A stretch of DNA of 64,000 bases from Hydractinia symbiolongicarpus (Eukaryota; Cnidaria; Hydrozoa; Anthoathecata; Hydractiniidae). The notes below the pieces were generated by a model. That model ran no database searches and was not told where the DNA came from. It worked only from the letters and a program-made list of their open reading frames with translations. The position numbers and the translations under genes are program-made. Positions 53,545 through 64,000 of this stretch are shown in pieces. Each line of letters starts with the position of its first letter. Position 1 is the first letter of the stretch. The stretch spans positions 14,386,001 to 14,450,000 of the forward strand of contig NC_079879.1 of the NCBI RefSeq assembly GCF_029227915.1. The letters run 5' to 3'.

Positions 53545-56500
53545 ATGGTCTTTGCAGTCTAATAAAGGCCTCACACGTAAATCACGTGGTTCCATTTGCC
53601 TGCGCAGTTTACCATTGGCCTAGTCCTTCCAGTCTCAATGCGCTAAAACGTCCCAAGTCGTTTTCATTAGTGTCGTTGCCTTACAACACTCCTAACTACG
53701 TGCAGAGTCCTATAAAGGCTGTAATATGGCCTTTTGCAGTCTAATAAAGACCTCACACGTAAATCACGTGGTTTCACCTGCCTGCGCAGGTTACCTTTGG
53801 ACTAATCGTTCCATTCTTAATGCGCTACAACGTCTCAAGTTGTTTTCATTGGTGAAGTTGCCTTAGAACTCTCTTAACTACGTGCACAGTCCTATAAAGG
53901 CTGTAATATGGCCTTTTGCAGTCTAATAAAGGCCTCTCACGTAAATCACGTGGTTCCATCTGCCTGTGCAGGTTACCAGTGGACTAGTCGTTCCAGTCTC
54001 AATGCGCTACAACGTCCCAAGTCGTTTTCATTTGCTCCGTTGCTTTACAACAATCTTAACTACGTGCACTGTCCTATAAAGGCTGTAATATGGCCTTTGG
54101 CAGTTTAATAAAGGCCTAACACGTAAATCACGTGGTTTCACCTGCCTGCGCAGGTTACCTTTGGACTAATCGCTCCAGTCTCAATGCGCTACAACATCCC
54201 AAGATGTATTCACTGGCGAAGTTGCCTTAGAACACTCTTAACTACGTGCACAGTCCTATAAAGGCTGTAATATCGCCTTTTGCAGTCTAATAAAGGCCTC
54301 ACACGTAAATCACGCGGTTCCATTTGCCTGTGCAGGTTACCATTGGACAATTCCTTACAGTCTCAATGCGCTACAGCGTCCCAAGTCGTTTTCATTAGCG
54401 CCGTTGCCTTACAACACTCCTAACTACGTGCACAGTCGTATAAATGCTGTAATATGGCCTTTTGCAGTCTAATAAAGGCCTCATACGGAAATCACGTGGT
54501 TCCATTTCTCTGTGCAGGTTACCATTGGACTATTCCTTCCAGTCTCAATGCGCTTCAACGTCCCAAGTCGTTTTCATTATCGCCGTTGCCCTACAACACT
54601 CTTAACTACGTTCACAGTCCTAAAAAGGCTCTAATATGGCTTTTTGCAGTCTAATAAAGGCCTCACACGCAAATCACGTGGTTTCACCTGTCTGCGCAGC
54701 TTACCATTGGCCTAGTCCTTCCAGTCTCAATGCGCTACAACGTCCCAAGTCGTTTTCATTAGTGTCGTTGCCTTACAACACTCTTAACTACGTGCACAGT
54801 CCTAAAAAGGCTGTAATATGGTCTTCGCAGTCTAATAAAGGCCTCACACGTAAATCAAGTGGTTCCATTTGCCTGTGCAGGTTACCATTGGACTATTCCT
54901 TACAGTCTCAATGCGCTACAGCATCCCAAGTCGTTTTCATTAGCGCCATTGCCTTACAACACTCTTAACTACGTGCACAGTCGTATAAAGGCTGTAAAAT
55001 GGTCTTTGCAGTCTAATAAAGGCTTCACACGTAAATCACGTGATTTCACCTGCCTGTGCAAGTTACCATTGGCCTAATCCTTCAAGTCTCAATGTACTAC
55101 AACGTCCCACGTCGTTTTCATTAGCGCCGTTGCCTTACAACACTTTTAACTACATGCACAGTCCTATAAAGGCTGTAATATGGCCTTTTGCAGTCTAATA
55201 AAGGCTTCACACGTAAATCACGTGGTTTCACCTGCCTGCGCAGGTTACCATTGGACTCTTCCTTCCAGTCTCTTTGCGCTTCAACGTCCCAAGTCGTTTT
55301 CATTATCGTCGTTGACTTACAACACTCTTAACTACGTTCACAGTCCTATAAAGGCTGTAATATGGCCTTTTGCAGTCTAATAAAGGCCTCACACGCAAGT
55401 CACGTGGTTTCACCTGTCTGCGCAGCTTACCATTGCCCTACTTCTTCCAGTCTCAATGCGCTACAACGTCCTAAGTCGTTTTCATTAGTGTCGTTGCCTT
55501 ACAACACTCTTAACTACATGCACAGTCCTATAAAGGCTGTAATATGGTCTTTGCAGTCAAATATAGGCTTCACACGTAAATCACGTGAGTTCACATGCCT
55601 GCGCAGGTTACCTTTGGACTAATCGTTCCAGTCTCAATGTGCTACAACGTCCCAAGTCGTTTTCATTAGCGCCGTTGCTTTACAACACTCTTAACTACGT
55701 GCATAATCCTATAAAGGCTGTAATATGGCCTTTGCAGTCTAATAAAGGCTTCACACGTAAATCACGTGATTTCACCTGCCTGCGCAGGTTACCTTTGGAT
55801 TAATCGTTCCAGTCTCAATGTGTTACAACGTCCCAAGATGTTTTCATTGGCGAAGTTGCCTTAGAACACTCTTAACTACGTGCACAGTCCTATAAAGGCT
55901 GTAATATCGCCTTTTGCAGTCTAATAAAGGCCTCACACGTAAATCACGTGGTTCCATTTGCCTGTGCAAGTTACCATTGGACTATTCCTTACAGTCTCAA
56001 TGCGCTACAGCGTCTCAAGTCGTTTTCATTAGCGCCGTTGCCTTACAACACTCTTAACTACGTGCACAGTCCTATAAAGGCTGTAATATGGTCTTTGCAG
56101 TCTAATAAAGGCCTCACACGTAAATCACGTGGTTCCATTTGCCTGCGCAGTTTACCATTGGCCTAGTCCTTCCAGTCTCAATGCGCTAAAACGTCCCAAG
56201 TCGTTTTCATTAGTGTCGTTGCCTTACAACACTCCTAACTACGTGCAGAGTCCTATAAAGGCTGTAATATGGCCTTTTGCAGTCTAATAAAGACCTCACA
56301 CGTAAATCACGTGGTTTCACCTGCCTGCGCAGGTTACCTTTGGACTAATCGTTCCATTCTTAATGCGCTACAACGTCCCAAGTTGTTTTCATTGGTGAAG
56401 TTGCCTTAGAACTCTCTTAACTACGTGCACAGTCCTATAAAGGCTGTAATATGGCCTTTTGCAGTCTAATAAAGGCCTCTCACGTAAATCACGTGGTTCC

Positions 56501-57715
56501 ATCTGCCTGTGCAGGTTACCAGTGGACTAGTCGTTCCAGTCTCAATGCGCTACAACGTCCCAAGTCGTTTTCATTTGCTCCGTTGCTTTACAACAATCTT
56601 AACTACGTGCACTGTCCTATAAAGGCTGTAATATGGCCTTTGGCAGTTTAATAAAGGCCTAACACGTAAATCACGTGGTTTCACCTGCCTGCACAGGTTA
56701 CCTTTGGACTAATCGCTCCAGTCTCAATGCGCTACAACGTCCCAAGATGTATTCACTGGCGAAGTTGCCTTAGAACACTCTTAACTACGTGCACAGTCCT
56801 ATAAAGGCTGTAATATCGCCTTTTGCAGTCTAATAAAGGCCTCACACGTAAATCACGCGGTTCCATTTGCCTGTGCAGGTTACCATTGGACAATTCCTTA
56901 CAGTCTCAATGCGCTACAGCGTCCCAAGTCGTTTTCTTTAGCGCCGTTGCCTTACAACACTCTTAACTACGTGCACAGTCGTATAAATGCTGTAATATGG
57001 CCTTTTGCAGTCTAATAAAGGCCTCATACGGAAATCACGTGGTTCCATTTCTCTGTGCAGGTTACCATTGGACTATTCCTTCCAGTCTCAATGCCCTTCA
57101 ACGTCCCAAGTCGTTTTCATTATCGCCGTTGCCCTACAACACTCTTAACTACGTTCACAGTCCTAAAAAGGCTCTAATATGGCTTTTTGCAGTCTAATAA
57201 AGGCCTCACACGCAAATCACGTGGTTTCACCTGTCTGCGCAGCTTACCATTGGCCTAGTCCTTCCAGTCTCAATGCGCTACAACGTCCCAAGTCGTTTTC
57301 ATTAGTGTCGTTGCCTTACAACACTCTTAACTACGAGCACAGTCCTAAAAAGGCTGTAATATGGTCTTCGCAGTCTAATAAAGGCCTCACACGTAAATCA
57401 AGTGGTTCCATTTGCCTGTGCAGGTTACCATTGGACTGTTCCTTACAGTCTCAATGCGCTACAGCATCCCAAGTCGTTTTCATTAGCGCCGTTGCCTTAC
57501 AACACTCTTAACTACGTGCACAGTCGTATAAAGGCTGTAAAATGGTCTTTGCAGTCTAATAAAGGCTTCACACGTAAATCACGTGATTTCACCTGCCTGT
57601 GCAAGTTACCATTGGCCTAATCCTTCAAGTCTCAATGTACTACAACGTCCCAGGTCGTTTTCATTAGCGCCGTTGCCTTACAACACTTTTAACTACATGC
57701 ACAGTCCTATAAAGG
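53290..57715 (+). repeat. 14-monomer higher-order duplication (2543 bp)
   Basis: About 53290-55175 matches about 55830-57715 at offset 2543, including odd variants TTTGCTCCGTTGC and GGCAGTTTAATAAAGGCCTAAC. Scattered single-base differences show it is a little older than the 16-monomer pair. Confidence 0.82.
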
Positions 57716-60700
57716 CTGTAATATGGCCTTTTGCAGTCTAATAAAGGCTTCACACGTAAATCACGTGGTTTCACCTGCCTGCGCAGGTTACCTTTGGACT
57801 AATCGTTCCAGTCTCAATGCGCTACAACGTCCCAAGATGTTTTCATTGGCGAAGTTGCCTTTGAACACTCTTAACTACGTGCACAGTCCTATAAAGGCTG
57901 TAATATGGCCTTTTGCAGTCTAATAAATGCCTCACACGTAAATCACGTGGTTCCATTTGCCTGCGCAAGTTACCATTGGCCTAGTCCCTCAAGTCTCAAT
58001 GTGCTACAACGTCCCAGGTCGTTTTCATTAGCGCCGTTGCCTTACAACACTTTCAACTACGTGCACAGTCCTATAAAGGCTATAATATCGCCTTTTGCAG
58101 TCTAATAAAGGCCTCACACGTAAATCACGTGGTTTCACCTGCCTGCCCAGGTTACCATTGGACTCTTCCTTCCAGTCTCTTTGCGCTTCAACGTCCCAAG
58201 TCGTTTTCATTATCGTCGTTGACTTACAACACTCTTAACTACGTTCACAGTCCTATAAAGGCTGTAATATGGCCTTTTGCAGTCTAATATAGGCCTCACA
58301 CGCAAGTCACGTGGTTTCACCTGTCTGTGCAGCTTACCATTGCCCTACTTCTTCCAGTCTCAATGCGCTATAACGTCCCAAGTCGTTTTCATTAGTGTCG
58401 TTGCCTTACAACACTCTTAACTACGTGCACAGTCCTATAAAGGCTGTAATATGGTCTTTGCAGTCAAATATAGGCTTCACACGTAAATCACGTGAGTTCA
58501 CATGCCTGCGCAGGTTACCTTTGGACTAATCGTTCCAGTCTCAATGTGCTACAACGTCCCAAGTCGTTTTCATTAGCGCCGTTGCTTTACAACACTCTTA
58601 ACTACGTGCATAATCCTATAAAGGCTGTAATATGGCCTTTTGCAGTCTAATAAATGCCTCACACGTAAATCACGTGGTTTCACCTGCCTGCGCAGGTTAC
58701 CTTTGGACTAATCGTTCCAGGCTCAATGCGCTACAACGTCCCAAGTCGTTTTTATTAGTGTCGTTGCCTTACAACACTCTTAACTACGTGCACAGTCCTA
58801 TAAAGGCTGTAATATGGTCTTTGCAGTCTAATAAAGGCCTCATACGGAAATCACGTGGTTCCATTTCTCTGTGCAGGTTACCATTGGACTATTCCTTCCA
58901 GTCTCAATGCGCTTCAACGTCCCAAGTCGTTTTCATTATCGCCGTTGCCCTACAACACTCTTAACTACGTTCACAGTCCTAAAAAGGCTCTAATATGGCC
59001 TTTTGCAGTCTAATAAAGGCCTCACACGCAAATCACGTGGTTTCACCTGTCTGCGCAGTTTACCATTGGCCTAGTCCTTCCAGTCTCAATGCGCTACAAC
59101 GTCCCAAGTCGTTTTCATTAGTGTCGTTGCCTTACAACACTCTTAACTACGTGCACAGTCCTATTAAGGCTGTAATATGGTCTTTGCAGTCTAATAAAGG
59201 CTTCACACGTAAATCACGTGATTTCACCTGCCTGCGCAGGTTATCTTTGGACGAATCGTTCCAGTCTCAATGTGCTTCAACGTCCCAAGTCGTTTTCATT
59301 ATCGCCGTTGCCTTACAACACTCTTAACTACGTTCACAGTCCTATAAAGGCTGTAATATGGCCTTTTGCAGTCTAATAAAGGCCTCACACGCAAATCACG
59401 TGGTTTCACCTGTCTGCCCAGCTTACCATTGGCCTAGTCCTTCCAGTCTCAATGCGCTACAACGTCCCAAGTCGTTTTCATTAGTGTCGTTGCCTTACAA
59501 CACTCTTAACTACGTGCACAGTCCTATAAAGGCTGTAATATGGTCTTCGCAGTCTAATAAAGGCCTCACACGTAAATCAAGTGGTTCCATTTGCCTGTGC
59601 AGGTTACCATTGGACTATTCCTTACAGTCTCAATGCGCTACAGCATCCCAAGTCGTTTTCATTAGCGCCGTTGCCTTACAACACTCTTAACTACGTGCAC
59701 AGTCGTATAAAGGCTGTAATATGGTCTTTGCAGTCTAATAAAGGCTTCACACGTAAATCACGTGATTTCACCTGCCTGTGCAAGTTACCATTGGCCTAAT
59801 CCTTCAAGTCTCAATGTGCTACAACGTCCCAGGTCGTTTTCATTAGCGCCGTTGCCTTACAACACTTTTAACTACATGCACAGTCCTATAAAGGCTGTAA
59901 TATGGTCTTTTGCAGTCTAATAAAGGCTTCACACGTAAATCACGTGGTTTCACCTGCCTGCGCAGGTTACCTTTGGACTAATCGTTCCAGTCTCAATGCG
60001 CTACAACGTCCCAAGATGTTTTCATTGGCGAAGTTGCCTTTGAACACTCTTAACTACGTGCACAGTCCTATAAAGGCTGTAATATGGCCTTTTGCAGTCT
60101 AATAAATGCCTCACACGTAAATCACGTGGTTCCATTTGCCTGCGCAAGTTACCATTGGCCTAGTCCCTCAAGTCTCAATGTGCTACAACGTCCCAGGTCG
60201 TTTTCATTAGCGCCGTTGCCTTACAACACTTTCAACTACGTGCACAGTCCTATAAAGGCTATAATATGGCCTTTTGCAGTCTAATAAAGGCTTCACACGC
60301 AAATCACGTGGTTTCACCTGCCTGCGCAGGTTGCCTTTGGACTAATCGTTCCAGTCTCAATGCGCTGCAACGTCCCAAGATGTTTTCATTGGCGAAGTTG
60401 CCTTAGAACACTCTTAACTACGTGCACAGTCCTATAAAGGCTGTAATATCGCCTTTTGCAGTCTAATAAAGGCCTCACACGTAAATCACGTGGTTCCATT
60501 CGTCTGTGCAGGTTACCATTGGACTATTCCTTACAGTCTCAATGCGCTGCAGCGTCTCAAGTCGTTTTCATTAGCGCCGTTGCCTTACAACACTCTTAAC
60601 TACGTGCACAGTCCTATAAAGGCTGTAATATGGTCTTTGCAGTCTAATAAAGGCCTCACACGTAAATCACGTGGTTCCATATGCCTGTGCAGGTTACCAT

Positions 60701-63170
60701 TGGACTCTTCCTTCCAGTCTCTTTGCGCTTCAACGTCCCAAGTCGTTTTCATTATCGCCGTTGCCTTACAACACTCTTAACTACGTGCACAGTCCTATAA
60801 AGGCTGTAATATGGTCTTTGCAGTCTAATAAAGGCTTCACACGTAAATCACGTGATTTCACTTGCCTGCGCAGGTTACCTTTGGACTAATCGTTCCAGTC
60901 TCTTTGCGCTTCAACGTCCCAAGTCGTTTTCATTATCGCCGTTGACTTACAACACTCTTAACTACGTTCACAGTCCTATAAAGGCTGTAATATGGCCTTT
61001 TGCAGTCTAATAAAGGCCTCACACGCAAGTCACGTGGTTTCACCTGTCTGCGCAGCTTACCATTGCCCTACTTCTTCCAGTCTCAATGCGCTACAACGTC
61101 CCAAGTCGTTTTCATTAGTGTCGTTGCCTTACAACACTCTTAACTACGTGCACAGTCCTATAAAGGCTGTAATATGGTCTTTGCAGTCAATTATAGGCTT
61201 CACACGTAAATCACGTGAGTTCACATGCCTGCGCAGGTTACCTTTGGACTAATCGTTCCAGTCTCAATGTGCTACAACGTCCCAAGTCGTTTTCATTAGC
61301 GCCGTTGCTTTACAACACTCTTAACTACGTGCATAATCCTATAAAGGCTGTAATATGGCCTTTGCAGTCTAATAAAGGCTTCACACGTAAATCACGTGAT
61401 TTCACCTGCCTGCGCAGGTTACCTTTGGACTAATCGTTCCAGTCTCAATGTGCTACAACGTCCCAAGTCGTTTTCATTAGCGCCGTTGCTTTACAACACT
61501 CTTAACTACGTGTAAAATCCTATAAAGGCTGTAATATGGCCTTTTGCAGTCTAATAAATGCCTCACACGTAAATCACGTGGTTTCACCTGCCTGCGCAGG
61601 TTACCTTTGGACTAATCGTTCCAGTCTCAATGCGCTACAACGTCCCAAGTCGTTTTTATTAGTGTCGTTGCCTTTCAACACTCTTAACTACGTGGACAGT
61701 CCTATAAAGGCTGTAATATGGTCTTTGCAGTCTAATAAAGGCCTCACACGTAAATCAAGTGGTTCCATTTGCCTGTGCAGGTTACCATTGGACTATTCCT
61801 TACAGTCTCAATGCGCTACAGCGTCCCAAGTCGTTTTCATTAGCGCCGTTGCCTTACAACACTCTTAACTACGTGCACAGTCGTATAAAGGATGTAATAT
61901 GGTCTTTGCAGTCTAATAAAGGCTTCACACGTAAATCACGTGATTTCACCTGCCTGTGCAAGTTACTATTGGCCTAATCCTTCAAGTCTCAATGTGCTAC
62001 AACGTCCCAGGTCGTTTTTATTAGCGCCGTTGCCTTACAACACTTTTAACAACATGCACAGTCCTATAAAGGCTGTAATATGGCCTTTTGCAGTCTAATA
62101 AAGGCTTCACACGTAAATCACGTGGTTTCACCTGCCTGCGCAGGTTACCTTTGGACTAATCGTTCCAGTCTCAATGCGCTACAACGTCCCAAGATGTTTT
62201 CATTGGCGAAGTTGCCTTAGAACACTCTTAACTACGTGCACAGTCCTATAAAGGCTGTAATATGGCCTTTTGCAGTCTAATAAATGCCTCACACGTAAAT
62301 CACGTGGTTCCATTTGCCTGCGCAAGTTACCATTGGCCTAGTCCCTCAAGTCTCAATGTGCTACAACGTCCCAGGTCGTTTTCATTAGCGCCGTTGCCTT
62401 ACAACACTTTCAACTACGTGCACAGTCCTATAAAGGCTATAATATGGCCTTTTGCAGTCTAATAAAGGCTTCACACGCAAATCACGTGGTTTCACCTGCC
62501 TGCGCAGGTTACCTTTGGACTAATTGTTCCAGTCTCAATGCGCTACAATGTCCCAAGATGTTTTCATTGGCGAAGTTGCCTTAGAACACTCGTAACTACG
62601 TGCACAGTCCTATAAAGGCTGTAATATCGCCTTTTGCAGTCTAATAAAGGCCTCACACGTAAATCACGTGGTTCCATTTGCCTGTGCAGGTTACCATTGG
62701 ACTATTCCTTACAGTCTCAATGCGCTACAGCGTCTCAAGTCGTTTTCATTAGCGCCGTTGCCTTACAACACTCTTAACTACGTGCACAGTCCTATAAAGG
62801 CTGTAATATGGTCTTTGCAGTCTAATAAAGGCTTCACACGTAAATCACGTGATTTCACTTGCCTGGGCAGGTTACCTTTGGACTAATCGTTCCAGTCTCA
62901 ATGTGCTACAACGTCCCAAGATGTTTTCATTGGCGAAGTTGCCTTACAACACTCTTAACTACGTGCACAGTCCTATAAAGGCTGTAATATCGCCTTTTGC
63001 AGTCTAATAAAGGCCTCACACGTAAATCACGTGGTTCCATATGCCTGTGCAGGTTACCATTGGTTTCTTCCTTCCAGTCTCTTTGCGCTTCAACGTTCCA
63101 AGTCGTTTTCATTGTCGCGGTTGACTTACAACACTCTTAACTACGTTCACAGTCCTATAAAGGCTGTAAT

Positions 63171-63898
63171 ATGGCCTTTTGCAGTCTAATAAAGGCCTCA
63201 CACACAAATCACGTGGTTTCACCTGTCTGCGCAGCTTACCATTGCCCTAGTCCTTCCAGTCTCAATGTGCTACAACGTCCCAGGTCGTTTTCATTAGCGC
63301 CGTTGCCTTACAACACTTTCAACTACGTGCACAGTCCTATAAAGGCTATAATATGGCCTTTTGCAGTCTATTAAAGGCTTCACACGCAAATCACGTGGTT
63401 TCACCTGCCTGCGCAGGTTACCTTTGGACTAATCGTTCCAGTCTCAATGCGCTACAACGTCCCAAGATGTTTTCATTGGCGAAGTTGCCTTAGAACACTC
63501 TTAACTACGTGCACAGTCCTATAAAGGCTGTAATATGGCCTTTTGCAGTCTAATAAAGGCCTCACACACAAATCACGTGGTTTCACCTGTCTGCGCAGCT
63601 TACCATTGCCCTAGTCCTTCCAGTCTCAATGTGCTACAACGTCCCAGGTCGTTTTCATTAGCGCCGTTGCCTTACAACACTTTCAACTACGTGCACAGTC
63701 CTATAAAGGCTATAATATGGCCTTTTGCAGTCTATTAAAGGCTTCACACGCAAATCACGTGGTTTCACCTGCCTGCGCAGGTTACCTTTGGACTAATCGT
63801 TCCAGTCTCAATGCGCTACAACGTCCCAAGATGTTTTCATTGGCGAAGTTGCCTTAGAACACTCTTAACTACGTGCACAGTCCTATAAAGGCTGTAAT
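63171..63898 (+). repeat. Recently duplicated satellite dimer (364 bp twice)
   Basis: 63171-63534 and 63535-63898 appear identical, including the unusual CACACACAAATCACG and GTCTATTAAAGG variants. Confidence 0.9.
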
Positions 63899-64000
63899 AT
63901 CGCCTTTTGCAGTCTAATAAAGGCCTCACACGTAAATCACGTGGTTCCATTTGCCTGTGCAGGTTACCATTGGACTATTCCTTACAGTCTCAATGCGCTA

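Larger units (their letters stand above)
40605..64000 (+). repeat. 182-bp satellite array, about 128 monomers
   Basis: Head-to-tail monomers of about 182 bp (181-183). Landmarks in each: CTATAAAGGCTGTAATATGG, GGCCTTT-N11-AAAGGCC, AAATCACGTGG, CCTGCGCAGG, CAGTCTCAATG, CAACGTCCCAAG, TACAACACTCTTAACTACG. Sequence variants alternate between monomers and recur in blocks. The array starts inside the Element 2 polymerase and runs past the window end. Frames of 66-110 residues repeat every monomer because the stop lies in the next monomer's GTCTAATAA. They are not treated as genes. Confidence 0.97.

Noticed and set aside
40622-63738. Dozens of 66-110 residue frames starting MAFCSLI in the satellite
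   Set aside because: Each is set by the monomer sequence, with the stop in the next monomer. The 182-bp period is not a multiple of three, monomers vary in length, and frames are lost where ATGG becomes ATCG.
40605-64000. CRISPR array
   Set aside because: Repeats are contiguous 182-bp monomers without unique spacers, and the setting is eukaryotic.
40605-64000. CENP-B box in the satellite
   Set aside because: Looked for the YTTCGTTGGAARCGGGA pattern; only weak partial resemblance around GTCGTTTTCATTAGCG, not enough to call.

Overview
The window looks like nuclear DNA of an invertebrate animal, most likely a cnidarian and possibly a hydrozoan. That is an inference from the transposon families, the AT-rich spacers full of TAGC runs, and the absence of operons with ribosome binding sites. 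Almost all of it is mobile or selfish DNA: two decayed Maverick/Polinton elements (integrated DNA viruses with a type-B DNA polymerase) and a very long satellite array.

Element 1 (1 to about 20.6 kb, left end outside the window) carries, in order: a broken DNA polymerase B, a zinc-binding protein, small membrane proteins, a broken packaging ATPase, a BRO-type gene, an unknown acidic protein, an apparently intact retroviral-type integrase (minus strand), a small membrane protein, a broken major capsid protein (minus), two convergent conserved Polinton genes, a broken penton/minor-capsid gene, a membrane protein and a minus-strand cluster of small genes. Two younger insertions sit in it. One is a Ty1/copia retrotransposon (3390-7707, near-identical LTRs, target duplication AAATT) inside the polymerase. 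The other is a 776-bp terminal-inverted-repeat element (9931-10706, target duplication CTTAAAC) inside the BRO gene.

Between the two elements lie an intact, intronless ALKBH2-like DNA-repair dioxygenase gene (20758-21483), an interspersed repeat (21640-23313) and a non-coding stretch with CRE and NRF1-like palindromes.

Element 2 (about 24.3-40.6 kb) is visibly more AT-rich and of a different lineage. It carries a broken VLTF3-like late transcription factor gene, a broken integrase, membrane proteins, penton, broken major capsid, an intact packaging ATPase, BRO-N and nuclease genes and the 5' part of a DNA polymerase B. Several of its genes are clear relatives of Element 1 genes, which makes the two useful for annotating each other. 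Its polymerase is split by a 4-kb nest of ACTAG...TATTATTA repeats (35117-39152), then cut off at about 40605 by the satellite.

From about 40605 to the end is a 182-bp tandem satellite (roughly 128 monomers) with multi-level higher-order duplications of 5, 14 and 16 monomers. The short open frames repeated in it are by-products of the monomer sequence, not genes.

The most notable signal is a recurring start-codon context: (A)ATAAATG in Element 1 and ATATATAATG in Element 2. It resembles the TAAATG late-promoter motif of nucleocytoplasmic large DNA viruses, and Element 2 also holds a gene resembling the late transcription factor VLTF3.
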